A stretch of DNA of 64,000 nucleotides from Massilia aquatica (GTDB taxonomy: Bacteria; Pseudomonadota; Gammaproteobacteria; Burkholderiales; Burkholderiaceae_D): positions 1-64,000 of the forward strand of contig NZ_VVIW01000013.1 of assembly GCF_011682045.1 (NCBI RefSeq), written 5' to 3'. The notes under the pieces are model-generated. The model was not told the origin of the DNA and did not search any database. It saw nothing but the letters and a program-made list of their open reading frames with translations. The translations under genes and the position numbers were made by a program. Position 1 is the stretch's first letter. Every line of letters starts with the position of its first letter. Positions 57,416 through 64,000 of this stretch are shown here, piece after piece.

Positions 57416-58474
57416 ATGCCTTACAACCGCACCGCCATGCCGCATCGCATTTCCACCCATACCGAACCGGGCACGCCCGGCTGGGGCAGCCTTGCCCTGT
57501 TCGCCGCCGCTGCCGGCCTGGCCGCGTCCGCCGTGTACGTGCACGCCAAAAAGCGCGCGGCGGAACAAGCCAATCCCGCGCAGGGCCGGATGATCGACAT
57601 CGATGGCGTGCGCCTGCACTACTTGGAACGTGGCGAAGGGTCGCCGCTGGTGCTCTTGCACGGCAATGGCTTGCATTCGGACGACTTTGCGCTCAGCGGC
57701 CTGCTCGACGCGGCGGCCGAATCGCATCGCGTGATCGTATTCGACCGCCCGGGCTTCGGCCACAGCGAGCGTCCCGCGGATACCGGCTGGACCCCGGAAG
57801 CGCAGGCGCGCCTGATCTATAAAGCCTTGCGCGCGCTGGGCGTGGAACGGCCGGTGATCGTCGGGCATTCCTGGGGCACCCTGGTGGCCCTGGCGCTGGC
57901 GCTGGACTACCCGCGCTACGTGCGTGCCATCACCCTGGTGTCCGGCTATTACTATCCGACCATGCGCCTCGACGCGCCGCTGGCGTCGGCGCCCGCCCTG
58001 CCGCTGCTGGGGCAGGTGTTAAGGCATACCGTGGCGCCGCTGCTCGGACGGCTGATGTGGCCGGCGCTGGCGCGGCGCATGTTCGGCCCGGCGCCGGTAC
58101 CGGCGCGCTTCAATCAGTTTCCAGAATGGATGTCGCTGCGGCCGGCGCAACTGGGCGCCAGCGCGGCCGAAAGCGGCATGCTGGTTTCGGCGGCGGCGCG
58201 CCTGTCGCAGCGCTATGCCGAACTGCGCTTGCCGATCGCGGTACTGGCCGGTTGCGAAGACCGGGTTGTCAGCACCGAGGCGCATGCACGACGTTTTCAC
58301 CACGATGTTCCCCACAGCGACTTGCAGCTCGAAGAAGGCTGCGGCCATATGCTCCATTACGCCCGTCCCGAGGCGATCATGGCCGCGGTGGCCAGGCTCG
58401 AAGTCGGGGCGCGGGCGGGCTACGCGCACATTCCCGCGTGGGCCAGACAAGATACGGGTGCGACGCTGCACTAG
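57416..58474 (+). CDS. alpha/beta hydrolase with N-terminal membrane anchor
   Basis: 352 residues from the ATG at 57416 (AGGA six bases before). A hydrophobic segment at about 22-38 (LALFAAAAGLAASAVYVHA) would anchor it in the inner membrane. Then the fold: LVLLHGNGLHSDDF oxyanion region, DRPGFGHS, nucleophile elbow GHSWG, acid CEDRVV and final GCGHMLHYARPE, so Ser-Asp-His are all present. Substrate unknown. The closest-looking groups are epoxide hydrolase and haloperoxidase-like esterases. Confidence 0.9.
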   Translation: MPYNRTAMPHRISTHTEPGTPGWGSLALFAAAAGLAASAVYVHAKKRAAEQANPAQGRMIDIDGVRLHYLERGEGSPLVLLHGNGLHSDDFALSGLLDAAAESHRVIVFDRPGFGHSERPADTGWTPEAQARLIYKALRALGVERPVIVGHSWGTLVALALALDYPRYVRAITLVSGYYYPTMRLDAPLASAPALPLLGQVLRHTVAPLLGRLMWPALARRMFGPAPVPARFNQFPEWMSLRPAQLGASAAESGMLVSAAARLSQRYAELRLPIAVLAGCEDRVVSTEAHARRFHHDVPHSDLQLEEGCGHMLHYARPEAIMAAVARLEVGARAGYAHIPAWARQDTGATLH

Positions 58475-58519
58475 GCGGCGCACCGAACAGGTTTATTCAC
58501 TGCCACAAGGAGATTCACC

Positions 58520-58702
58520 ATGACCCAATCAACATCGACCGACACGCAAAACAAGCAATCCGGCAGCCCAGAAACCGAAGCGGACGTCAATTCGGCGGCC
58601 GGCAAGAAGGATGACAAGAGCAGCCACGATGCCAAAAGCCGCGTGAAGGCAGGCAGTGACGAAGGCGCCGGTGGTGGCGCCAAGCAGAAGCAAAACCACT
58701 AA
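58520..58702 (+). CDS. small disordered hydrophilic protein, 60 residues
   Basis: Strong AAGGAGA seven bases before the ATG, followed by a bidirectional hairpin. Rich in Ser, Lys, Asp and Gly (GKKDDKSSHDAKSRVK, GAGGGAKQKQNH), with no hydrophobic core. No family recognised. Located 45 bases after the hydrolase gene, possibly in the same transcript. Confidence 0.7.
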   Translation: MTQSTSTDTQNKQSGSPETEADVNSAAGKKDDKSSHDAKSRVKAGSDEGAGGGAKQKQNH

Positions 58703-58713
58703 GCGTAGCAAGT

Positions 58714-58738
58714 CCGGTTGCGCCAGCGGCGCAACCGG
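58714..58738. terminator. bidirectional hairpin terminator between convergent genes
   Basis: A perfect 11-bp stem, CCGGTTGCGCC / GGCGCAACCGG, with a three-base AGC loop, lying in the 42-bp gap between the small plus-strand gene and the convergent cheV-like gene. The T run is short (GCTTTA) on the plus side and absent on the minus side. Confidence 0.7.
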
Positions 58739-58744
58739 CACGCT

Positions 58745-59725
58745 TTAGCCGCGCTTTTGCGGCGTCGTATTTTTGGCCAGCGTCTTGCGCAGCAAGGCCG
58801 CCAGTTCGATCGGCACGAACTTGGCAATATACGCGTCGGCGCCCACGCCATTGACATGGTTCTCGTTGGCCGCGCCCGACAGCGACGAGTGAATGATCAC
58901 GGGAATGGTCGAGAAACGGGCGTCCTGCTTGATATTGCGCGTCAAGGTAAACCCATCCATCTCCGGCATTTCCAGGTCGCTCAGCACCAGCGCCACCTTG
59001 TCGCGCGCCGTCTTGCCCTCTTTCTTGGCGGCGATATCGATCGCTTCCAGCTTGTCCCAGGCCTGCTTGCCGGAATTGGTCATCACGTACTTGGCGCCCA
59101 TCGCCTGCAAGGCGTTTTCGATCAGCGCGCGCGCGATCACGGAGTCGTCCGCCGCCAGGATCACCTGCCCGTCGGGCAGGTTGAGCGGTGCACCCATGCT
59201 GTCGACATCCACATCCGGCTCGTCATTGCTATGCAGCTGGCGCAGAATCGATTCCACATCGAGCACCTGCGCCAGGCGCGTGTTCGGCACGTCGCCATCG
59301 ACCTTGGCGATGCTGGTCACCAGCGCGCCGCTGGCGGTTTTGTCGCCCGGCAGCACGGAAGTCCATTCCAGGCGCACGATTTCTTCCACCGCTTCCACTG
59401 CGAAGGCTTGCGTGGTGCGGGCAAACTCGGTAATCAGCAACAGCTTGAGTCCGGCCGTCGGAATGCATCCCACCACCGCCGGGAGATTGATGACAGGAAT
59501 AATCTGCTCTCGCAAATTTACAACACCCAACATATGCGGATGAGAATCCGCAATCGGCGTGACGTGCGGCATCGCGACGATTTCGCGAATCTTGAATACG
59601 TTGATCGCATACAGCTCGGAGTGGTTGCCCTCGGCATCGCCACCCAGGCGGAACAGGAGCAATTCCAGCTTGTTGAGACTGGTGAGATTGCTTCTTTCGT
59701 CGATATCCTGTTGAACGTTATTCAT
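58745..59725 (-). CDS. cheV: CheV-type chemotaxis coupling protein (CheW-REC)
   Basis: 326 residues from the ATG at 59725, with AGGAA upstream; the frame is open for 87 codons further but those lack family sequence. CheW-like domain at about 18-165 (LLLFRLGGD, YAINVFKIREIV, HPHMLGVVNLREQIIPVINLP). Receiver domain at about 186-320 with acidic pair Asp193/Asp194, phospho-acceptor Asp250 in VLSDLEMPEMDGF, and Lys302. It links receptors to the CheA kinase and adapts by phosphorylation. No other chemotaxis gene is adjacent, so this is an orphan cheV. Confidence 0.95.
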   Translation of the reverse strand: MNNVQQDIDERSNLTSLNKLELLLFRLGGDAEGNHSELYAINVFKIREIVAMPHVTPIADSHPHMLGVVNLREQIIPVINLPAVVGCIPTAGLKLLLITEFARTTQAFAVEAVEEIVRLEWTSVLPGDKTASGALVTSIAKVDGDVPNTRLAQVLDVESILRQLHSNDEPDVDVDSMGAPLNLPDGQVILAADDSVIARALIENALQAMGAKYVMTNSGKQAWDKLEAIDIAAKKEGKTARDKVALVLSDLEMPEMDGFTLTRNIKQDARFSTIPVIIHSSLSGAANENHVNGVGADAYIAKFVPIELAALLRKTLAKNTTPQKRG

Positions 59726-60226
59726 CTTTTCCTTTTCCCTGCGCCCGGCCTGACGGCGGCTGGCGGCAACGGCAACTGTATGAGCGCGTCGTGCTGCGAC
59801 GGCGCGAACCTGGCGTTCTGATGCATCGGCGGGCTTGGGCCGACAGGCGGAGCTGGTCGATCCCGGGGGATGGGGGATCAGGGTGAGAGGTGAAGCATAA
59901 AAATGACGCATGAAGCGCGGGCACAGCGGCGCTCCCTTCCAATCAATTATACGTGTAAATATTCCTCCAGCATCATCGGCATTCACGCTAACCGAGCCGG
60001 TTTGTTGCGCCGTTCGTACGTTTAATGCCGCAAAGCATTAATTTTCTTTCGATGCTACAATTGTTCCACGAGCCATGACCCGCTCGTCCCTGGCCTGTGC
60101 GGCCTGACTGATGCTTTTCCCGATGCCCATTTCCTGCATCATTCCTTTGTTAACAGTGACGACGAGCGCGCCGAGCGAGATTGCGTTCACGATGGTGCCC
60201 AGCGCACGGGGCAAAAAGGCATGATT
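59726..60226. other. 501-bp divergent intergenic region between cheV and the EAL gene
   Basis: It has AT-rich parts near 59940-60065 that probably hold promoters for both genes. A minus-strand open frame (about 60038-60216, with segments such as GMMQEMGIGKSISQAAQARDE) looks protein-like but has no ribosome site or good start, so it is not called. No RNA gene recognised. Confidence 0.45.
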
Positions 60227-62068
60227 ATGACGACCTGCAATGAACCTGACCGCCTGCTCGCGCTGCGCAAGCTGAACCTGCTCGACACCGCACCCACCGA
60301 AGCGTTCGACCGCATCACCCGCATGGCGGCGCGCGTGTTCGGCTTGCCGATCGCTGCCGTGTCGCTGACCGACAGCGACCGCCAGTGGTTCAAGTCGCGG
60401 GTCGGCGTCGTCCATACCTCGATTCCGCGCATCAAGGCGCCCTGCGCCACCGTGAGCGGCAGCGGCGACATGCTGGTGGTAAATGACCTGCAAGAAGACC
60501 CGTTCTTCCGCGACAGCCCCCTGGCCCACAGCGGCGTGCGTTTCTACGCGGGCGCGCCGTTGATCACCAGCGACGGCTTCAACCTCGGTGCCATGTGCGT
60601 GCTGGGCCTGGAGCCGCGCAGCATCAGCAGTACCGAGCGCGACGCGCTGACCGACCTGGCGGCCATGGTCATGTCGCAGATCGAGCTGCAGCACACCCTG
60701 GGCCGGGTCGATCCGCTCAGCGGCATGCCAAACCGCAAACAATTTATCGAAGACTACGCCGACCTGCAAATGGACCGCCCGCATGGCGAGCCGCGCGTGG
60801 CGGTGCTGGTCAACATGGCCAACCAGGAGCAGTTGAACAATGCGGCGCGGGTGATGGGCGCCTCGTACTTCGACGACCTGATGAACGAGGCGATCGTCTC
60901 GTACCGCGCCGTCATGGGCAGCGAGCACAAGGTGTACCAGCTGGCGGCGACCCAGTTCATCACCATCGCCCCGCCCGGCACCGATGATGGCGCCGGCGAA
61001 GGCAGCTACCGGGCGCGCCTGGCGCACTGGCTGGACAGCCGCGGCGCATGGAGCACCTCGCGCTTCGTGACCACGCCGGCGATCGGCATCGCGCCCTTCC
61101 TGCTGGGCCGCACCGATTGCCTGGACGTGCTGCGCATTGCCCAGAACGCCATGCAGGACGCGCACCAGACCGGCCAGTTGATCGGCAGCTATTCGTCCGC
61201 CCAGGATGACGCCTACCGCCGCCGCTTTACCCTGCTCAACGCCTTCGACGCGGCGCTGGCCGATACCAGCCAGCTGCGCCTGGTCTACCAGCCGCGCATC
61301 GACCTGGCCAGCGGCCGCTGCATCGGCGCCGAAGCCCTGCTGCGCTGGCGCCATCCGGAACTGGGCGACGTGCCGCCGGGCGAATTCATGCCGGTGGTGG
61401 AACAGACCTCGATGGTGCGCGCCGCCACCAGCTGGGTGATTCGCGAAGCGGTGCGCCAGCTGGCCGCCTGGCATGCGGCCGGCCTGCAGTTGCAGATGTC
61501 GGTCAACGTCTCGGCCGCCAACCTTCTCGAAGCCGATTTCGTCAGCACCGTGACGGCGCTGCTGAACCAGCACCGCATGGCGCCGGGCTGGCTGGAACTG
61601 GAAGTGACGGAGAGCGCGATCATGGAAAACCAGGGCACCGCGCTGGCCACCCTGGCCGCGCTCGACCAGGCCGGCGTGCGCCTGGCGATCGACGACTTCG
61701 GCACCGGTTACAGCAGCCTGTCGTATTTGCAGAGCATGCCGGCGCACGTGGTCAAGATCGACCAGAGTTTTGTGCGCAACATGGCCGGCGGCGAGCGCAA
61801 CCGCACCCTGGTAAACACCATGATTTCACTTTCGCACGAGCTGGGCTTTCGCGTGGTGGCCGAAGGCATCGAAACCGATGATGTCCGGCAGTTGCTGCAC
61901 GACCAGGGCTGCGACGAGGGCCAGGGTTATCTGTTCGCCCGCCCGCTCGCGCCCGACGACCTGTTCGCCTGGTGCGCCCGGGCCGAGGCCAGCGAAGCCG
62001 CCCCGCGCAAGCCGTGGGCGCCTATTTGCGCGGCGCTGCCATCCCTGGCGCCACATACTGCAGCCTGA
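60227..62068 (+). CDS. GAF-(degenerate GGDEF)-EAL cyclic-di-GMP phosphodiesterase
   Basis: 613 residues from the second ATG (60227), which sits 7 bases after AAAGG; the ATG at 60221 is too close to it. GAF domain at about 1-150 (FDRITRMAARVFGLPIAAVSLTD, YAGAPLITSDGFNLGAMCV). A GGDEF-like fold at about 165-320 retains DPLSGMPNRKQF but has no GGDEF motif, so it is not a cyclase. EAL domain at about 350-600: EAL at residues 369-371, SVNVSAANL, LELEVTESAIM, IDDFGTGYSSLSYL, VKIDQSFV and AEGIET, so the metal and catalytic residues are present and it should degrade c-di-GMP. The last 47 bases overlap the convergent sugar dehydrogenase gene. Confidence 0.95.
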   Translation: MTTCNEPDRLLALRKLNLLDTAPTEAFDRITRMAARVFGLPIAAVSLTDSDRQWFKSRVGVVHTSIPRIKAPCATVSGSGDMLVVNDLQEDPFFRDSPLAHSGVRFYAGAPLITSDGFNLGAMCVLGLEPRSISSTERDALTDLAAMVMSQIELQHTLGRVDPLSGMPNRKQFIEDYADLQMDRPHGEPRVAVLVNMANQEQLNNAARVMGASYFDDLMNEAIVSYRAVMGSEHKVYQLAATQFITIAPPGTDDGAGEGSYRARLAHWLDSRGAWSTSRFVTTPAIGIAPFLLGRTDCLDVLRIAQNAMQDAHQTGQLIGSYSSAQDDAYRRRFTLLNAFDAALADTSQLRLVYQPRIDLASGRCIGAEALLRWRHPELGDVPPGEFMPVVEQTSMVRAATSWVIREAVRQLAAWHAAGLQLQMSVNVSAANLLEADFVSTVTALLNQHRMAPGWLELEVTESAIMENQGTALATLAALDQAGVRLAIDDFGTGYSSLSYLQSMPAHVVKIDQSFVRNMAGGERNRTLVNTMISLSHELGFRVVAEGIETDDVRQLLHDQGCDEGQGYLFARPLAPDDLFAWCARAEASEAAPRKPWAPICAALPSLAPHTAA

Positions 62069-63275
62069 CAACCCGTCCGCTACGGTCCTCGACCAGGTAA
62101 ATCGCCCCATCCGGGCCCTGCTTGACATCGACCGGCGCGCCGCCGGGCTGGTCTGGCTTGGCGCTCCAGTCGCCGATCAGTTCGATCGACTTGCCCAGCG
62201 GCGCACCCTGCGCATCCGGCAGCAGGGCCACCAGCCGGTGGCCGTGCGCGCGGTAGCCGTGGTAACCGACGATCAGGCTGTTCTTGTATTGGGCGGGGAA
62301 CATGGTACCGGTATAAAAGGTCATGCCCAGCGGCGCGGCGTGGGCCGGCAGCAGGCGCAGCGGGGCGCGATAGGCGGCGCACCTGGCGTCCGGATACTCC
62401 GGGCTGGCTACGTTGTTGTCGTAGCAGTAAGGCCAGCCGTAGTTGGCCTTCGCTTCGATCAGGTTCAGCTCGTCGTGCGGCAAGTCGTTATCGTTCTTCA
62501 AGCCTTTGATGGCGGCCTGGATCGCGTCGCGCGAGTTTTCACCCTGCCATAACGCCTGGGTGGTCGGGTGCACCGCCAGCGCCATCGAATTACGCAGCCC
62601 GGTGGCATGCACTTCCCAGCGCTTGACGGTGCCGGCCGGCCATTGCATCGTGTACTTGCGCAGCACGCCCAGCGCGTTCGCCCCGGTCGTCTCAGGGCAG
62701 GGCTTGGCCGAGTCCGGCGCCTTGCCATCCTTGTCTTCGCAATGGTCGCTGCCCGAACCGACATTCACATACAGGTCGCCCCTGGCGTCGAAACGCATCG
62801 CGGTCAAGGGGTGGCGCCCGATGCCGGGCAGTCCCGGCGTGCCGGAGTTGCCGCCGATGACATCCTTGGCGGTGCCTTCCGGATCGCGCGGATCGAAGCG
62901 GAAAATGCGCTTGATCGCGCCCACGTACACCAGCCCGTCGGGACCGAGCACGATGCCGTTGGGGCGGTCGACTTTCTTCATCAAGAGGGTTTTCTGGAAG
63001 CCGCCGGCGCCCGGCTTTAACAGCCACACGCTGCCCTGGTTCTTTTGCCAGCCGCCCAGATCGACCACCAGCACGCTGCCGTCCGGCATCGGCTGCACCC
63101 CGCGCGCGAACTTGAATCCCTGGCCGATGATGCCCGCGCAAAAGCCCGCCGGCGTGGCCACGGCCAGGCGCGGCGCGCCGCCGCACGTGTCGGCGGCGGC
63201 GGCGCTGCCGCCCATCAGGTACAGGGCGGCGGCCAGCGCCGGGCGAAGGAGATTACGTGAGTCAAAAGTCGTCAT
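62022..63275 (-). CDS. exported PQQ-type sugar dehydrogenase (L-sorbosone dehydrogenase-like)
   Basis: 417 residues from the ATG at 63275, chosen because it gives a signal peptide (NLLRPALAAALYLMGGSAAAA); upstream codons of the longer frame do not resemble the family. Propeller blocks: FARGVQPMPDGSVLVVDLGGW, RPNGIVLGPDGLVYVGAIKRIFRFD, HPLTAMRFDARGDLYVNVGSGSDHCED, VHATGLRNSMALAVHP, ELNLIEAKANYGWPYCYDN, GAPVDVKQGPDGAIYLVEDRSGRVVRL. The NYGWPYCYDN and final GPDGAIY blocks are those of sorbosone/glucose dehydrogenases. Periplasmic; the true substrate and PQQ use are not shown. Its end overlaps the EAL gene tail to tail. Confidence 0.9.
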   Translation of the reverse strand: MTTFDSRNLLRPALAAALYLMGGSAAAADTCGGAPRLAVATPAGFCAGIIGQGFKFARGVQPMPDGSVLVVDLGGWQKNQGSVWLLKPGAGGFQKTLLMKKVDRPNGIVLGPDGLVYVGAIKRIFRFDPRDPEGTAKDVIGGNSGTPGLPGIGRHPLTAMRFDARGDLYVNVGSGSDHCEDKDGKAPDSAKPCPETTGANALGVLRKYTMQWPAGTVKRWEVHATGLRNSMALAVHPTTQALWQGENSRDAIQAAIKGLKNDNDLPHDELNLIEAKANYGWPYCYDNNVASPEYPDARCAAYRAPLRLLPAHAAPLGMTFYTGTMFPAQYKNSLIVGYHGYRAHGHRLVALLPDAQGAPLGKSIELIGDWSAKPDQPGGAPVDVKQGPDGAIYLVEDRSGRVVRLQYVAPGMAAPRK

Positions 63276-63378
63276 GCTGCATCCAGTCAGAAAGGTGCTG
63301 GAATTATAGAGGATTGAATCCACGCGGCATTTCCATTCGCAATACTTGAACGCGCCCTCTATTATTGCTTTGGCAATT

Positions 63379-63392
63379 TTGATGTACATCAA
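63379..63392. promoter_or_regulatory. FNR/ANR-type binding site
   Basis: TTGATGTACATCAA, a perfect match to the FNR consensus TTGAT-N4-ATCAA. It lies in the divergent region between the sorbosone-dehydrogenase-like gene and the oleate hydratase gene, 104 bases from the former and 142 from the latter, so either or both could be oxygen-controlled. Confidence 0.7.
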
Positions 63393-63408
63393 TTTTTTTC
63401 GGACGCGT

Positions 63409-63440
63409 GCATGCGATTCTGCATGCCTCCGGACGCATGC
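63409..63440. repeat. three spaced GCATGC palindromes
   Basis: GCATGC occurs at 63409, 63421 and 63435, embedded in repeated GGACGC blocks (63401 and 63431), followed by a related ATGCAT near 63455. It lies between the FNR-type site and the oleate hydratase start and may be a regulator-binding array. Confidence 0.5.
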
Positions 63441-63533
63441 CGCGTCGCAACACCATGCATGATGCAAATGTCGTCCGGAACTGCCTGTCCGGATCGCACC
63501 GGACACCGATGCACCTTATTGGACGACCCCTAT

Positions 63534-64000
63534 ATGAATACCAACGTACACGCCCACCTGATTGGCGGCGGTATTGGCTCGCTCGCCGCAGCCGCCTTTA
63601 TGATCCGCGACGGCAACGTTCCCGGCGCAAACATCCGCATCTATGAAGCGGCCCCCCTGCTCGGCGGCAGCCTGGACGGCGCCGGTTCGCCCGAGCACGG
63701 CTATTCGCTGCGCGGCGGGCGCATGCTCACCTTCGACAACTACGAGTGCACCTGGGACCTGTTCAAGTCGATTCCCTCGCTCACCGACGAAAACAAGAGC
63801 GTCTTCGACGAAACGGTCGACTTCAACGAACTGCACAAGTCCCATTCGCAGGCGCGCCTGGTCGACAAGCGCCGCGCCAAGGTGCCGGTGACGTCGATGG
63901 GGTTTTCGATGCACGACCGGGCCCAGCTGCTCAAGCTGAGCCTGGCCGACGAAGACACGCTCGGCGTCGATGCCATCAGCGACTGGCTCGACCCGTCGTT
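63534..64000 (+). CDS. ohyA: oleate hydratase, N-terminal part (cut by window edge)
   Basis: The first 155 residues are visible. FAD-binding GGGIGSL at 11-17, then IRIYEAAPLLGGSLDGAG, GYSLRGGRMLTFDNYECTWDLFKSIPSL and FDETVDFNELHKSHSQARLVDK, all highly characteristic of oleate hydratase (formerly MCRA, myosin cross-reactive antigen). The enzyme adds water to the cis-9 double bond of oleate to give 10-hydroxystearate, using FAD as a structural cofactor, and acts at the membrane surface. Start at 63534 has only a weak GGA upstream. The gene continues beyond the window. Confidence 0.95.
   Translation, partial: MNTNVHAHLIGGGIGSLAAAAFMIRDGNVPGANIRIYEAAPLLGGSLDGAGSPEHGYSLRGGRMLTFDNYECTWDLFKSIPSLTDENKSVFDETVDFNELHKSHSQARLVDKRRAKVPVTSMGFSMHDRAQLLKLSLADEDTLGVDAISDWLDPS

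Noticed and set aside
60038-60216. Protein-like minus-strand frame in the cheV/EAL intergenic region (GMMQEMGIGKSISQAAQARDE)
   Set aside because: No suitable start codon with a ribosome site and no family match; it may be a gene remnant but cannot be supported.

Overview
The window is GC-rich, with long overlapping antisense reading frames, tight ATGA-coupled operons, TonB-dependent uptake, PQQ-type sugar dehydrogenase and CheV/EAL signalling genes. Together with the gene families this suggests a free-living betaproteobacterium, most likely of the Oxalobacteraceae (Massilia/Duganella type). That placement is inferred from gene content only; no rRNA or tRNA gene was seen in the window.

Positions 1-20513 hold a contact-dependent-inhibition-like two-partner secretion locus read on the minus strand: tpsB/cdiB (20513-18705), a 5927-residue tpsA/cdiA exoprotein (18629-846) and a small AT-rich immunity candidate (849-454). 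The exoprotein does not end in the classical VENN-delimited module. It ends in a Hint autoprotease-like domain followed by a 146-residue toxin candidate that I cannot assign to a known family. The 3' end of an IS4/Tn5-type transposase gene lies at the left edge, beside the immunity gene.

Positions 20862-39520 contain an unknown secreted protein and then a carbohydrate utilisation locus. An eight-gene minus-strand operon runs from 34383 to 21556: LacI regulator, TonB receptor, GH144-type glucanase, ABC binding lipoprotein, two ABC permeases, a large secreted (alpha/alpha)6 hydrolase and a GH1 beta-glucosidase. Divergent from it are a GH94 phosphorylase and an ABC ATPase. Two near-identical 14-bp LacI-type operators sit in the divergent promoter region. 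GH144 + GH94 + GH1 with an oligosaccharide transporter is best explained as uptake and phosphorolysis of beta-1,2-glucan (sophoro-oligosaccharides).

Positions 39759-44238 hold an FAD monooxygenase, an APH(3')-type kinase, two small cytosolic proteins (DUF4265-like and DUF7674-like) and an EamA transporter. Positions 44251-52675 form a three-gene minus-strand operon: a TIGR03032-like protein with a C-terminal GNAT-like segment, a 2016-residue mosaic extracellular protein (FG-GAP, autotransporter-type strand repeats, Ig-like repeats, choice-of-anchor C-terminus) and a Pro-Thr-rich lipoprotein. Positions 52827-54876 carry three tandem AIM24-family genes.

The right end (54993-64000) holds two small hydrophilic proteins, an exported SMP-30-like protein, an EcsC protein, an alpha/beta hydrolase, CheV, a GAF-EAL phosphodiesterase whose 3' end overlaps a convergent sorbosone-dehydrogenase-like gene, and the start of an oleate hydratase gene preceded by a perfect FNR-type palindrome.
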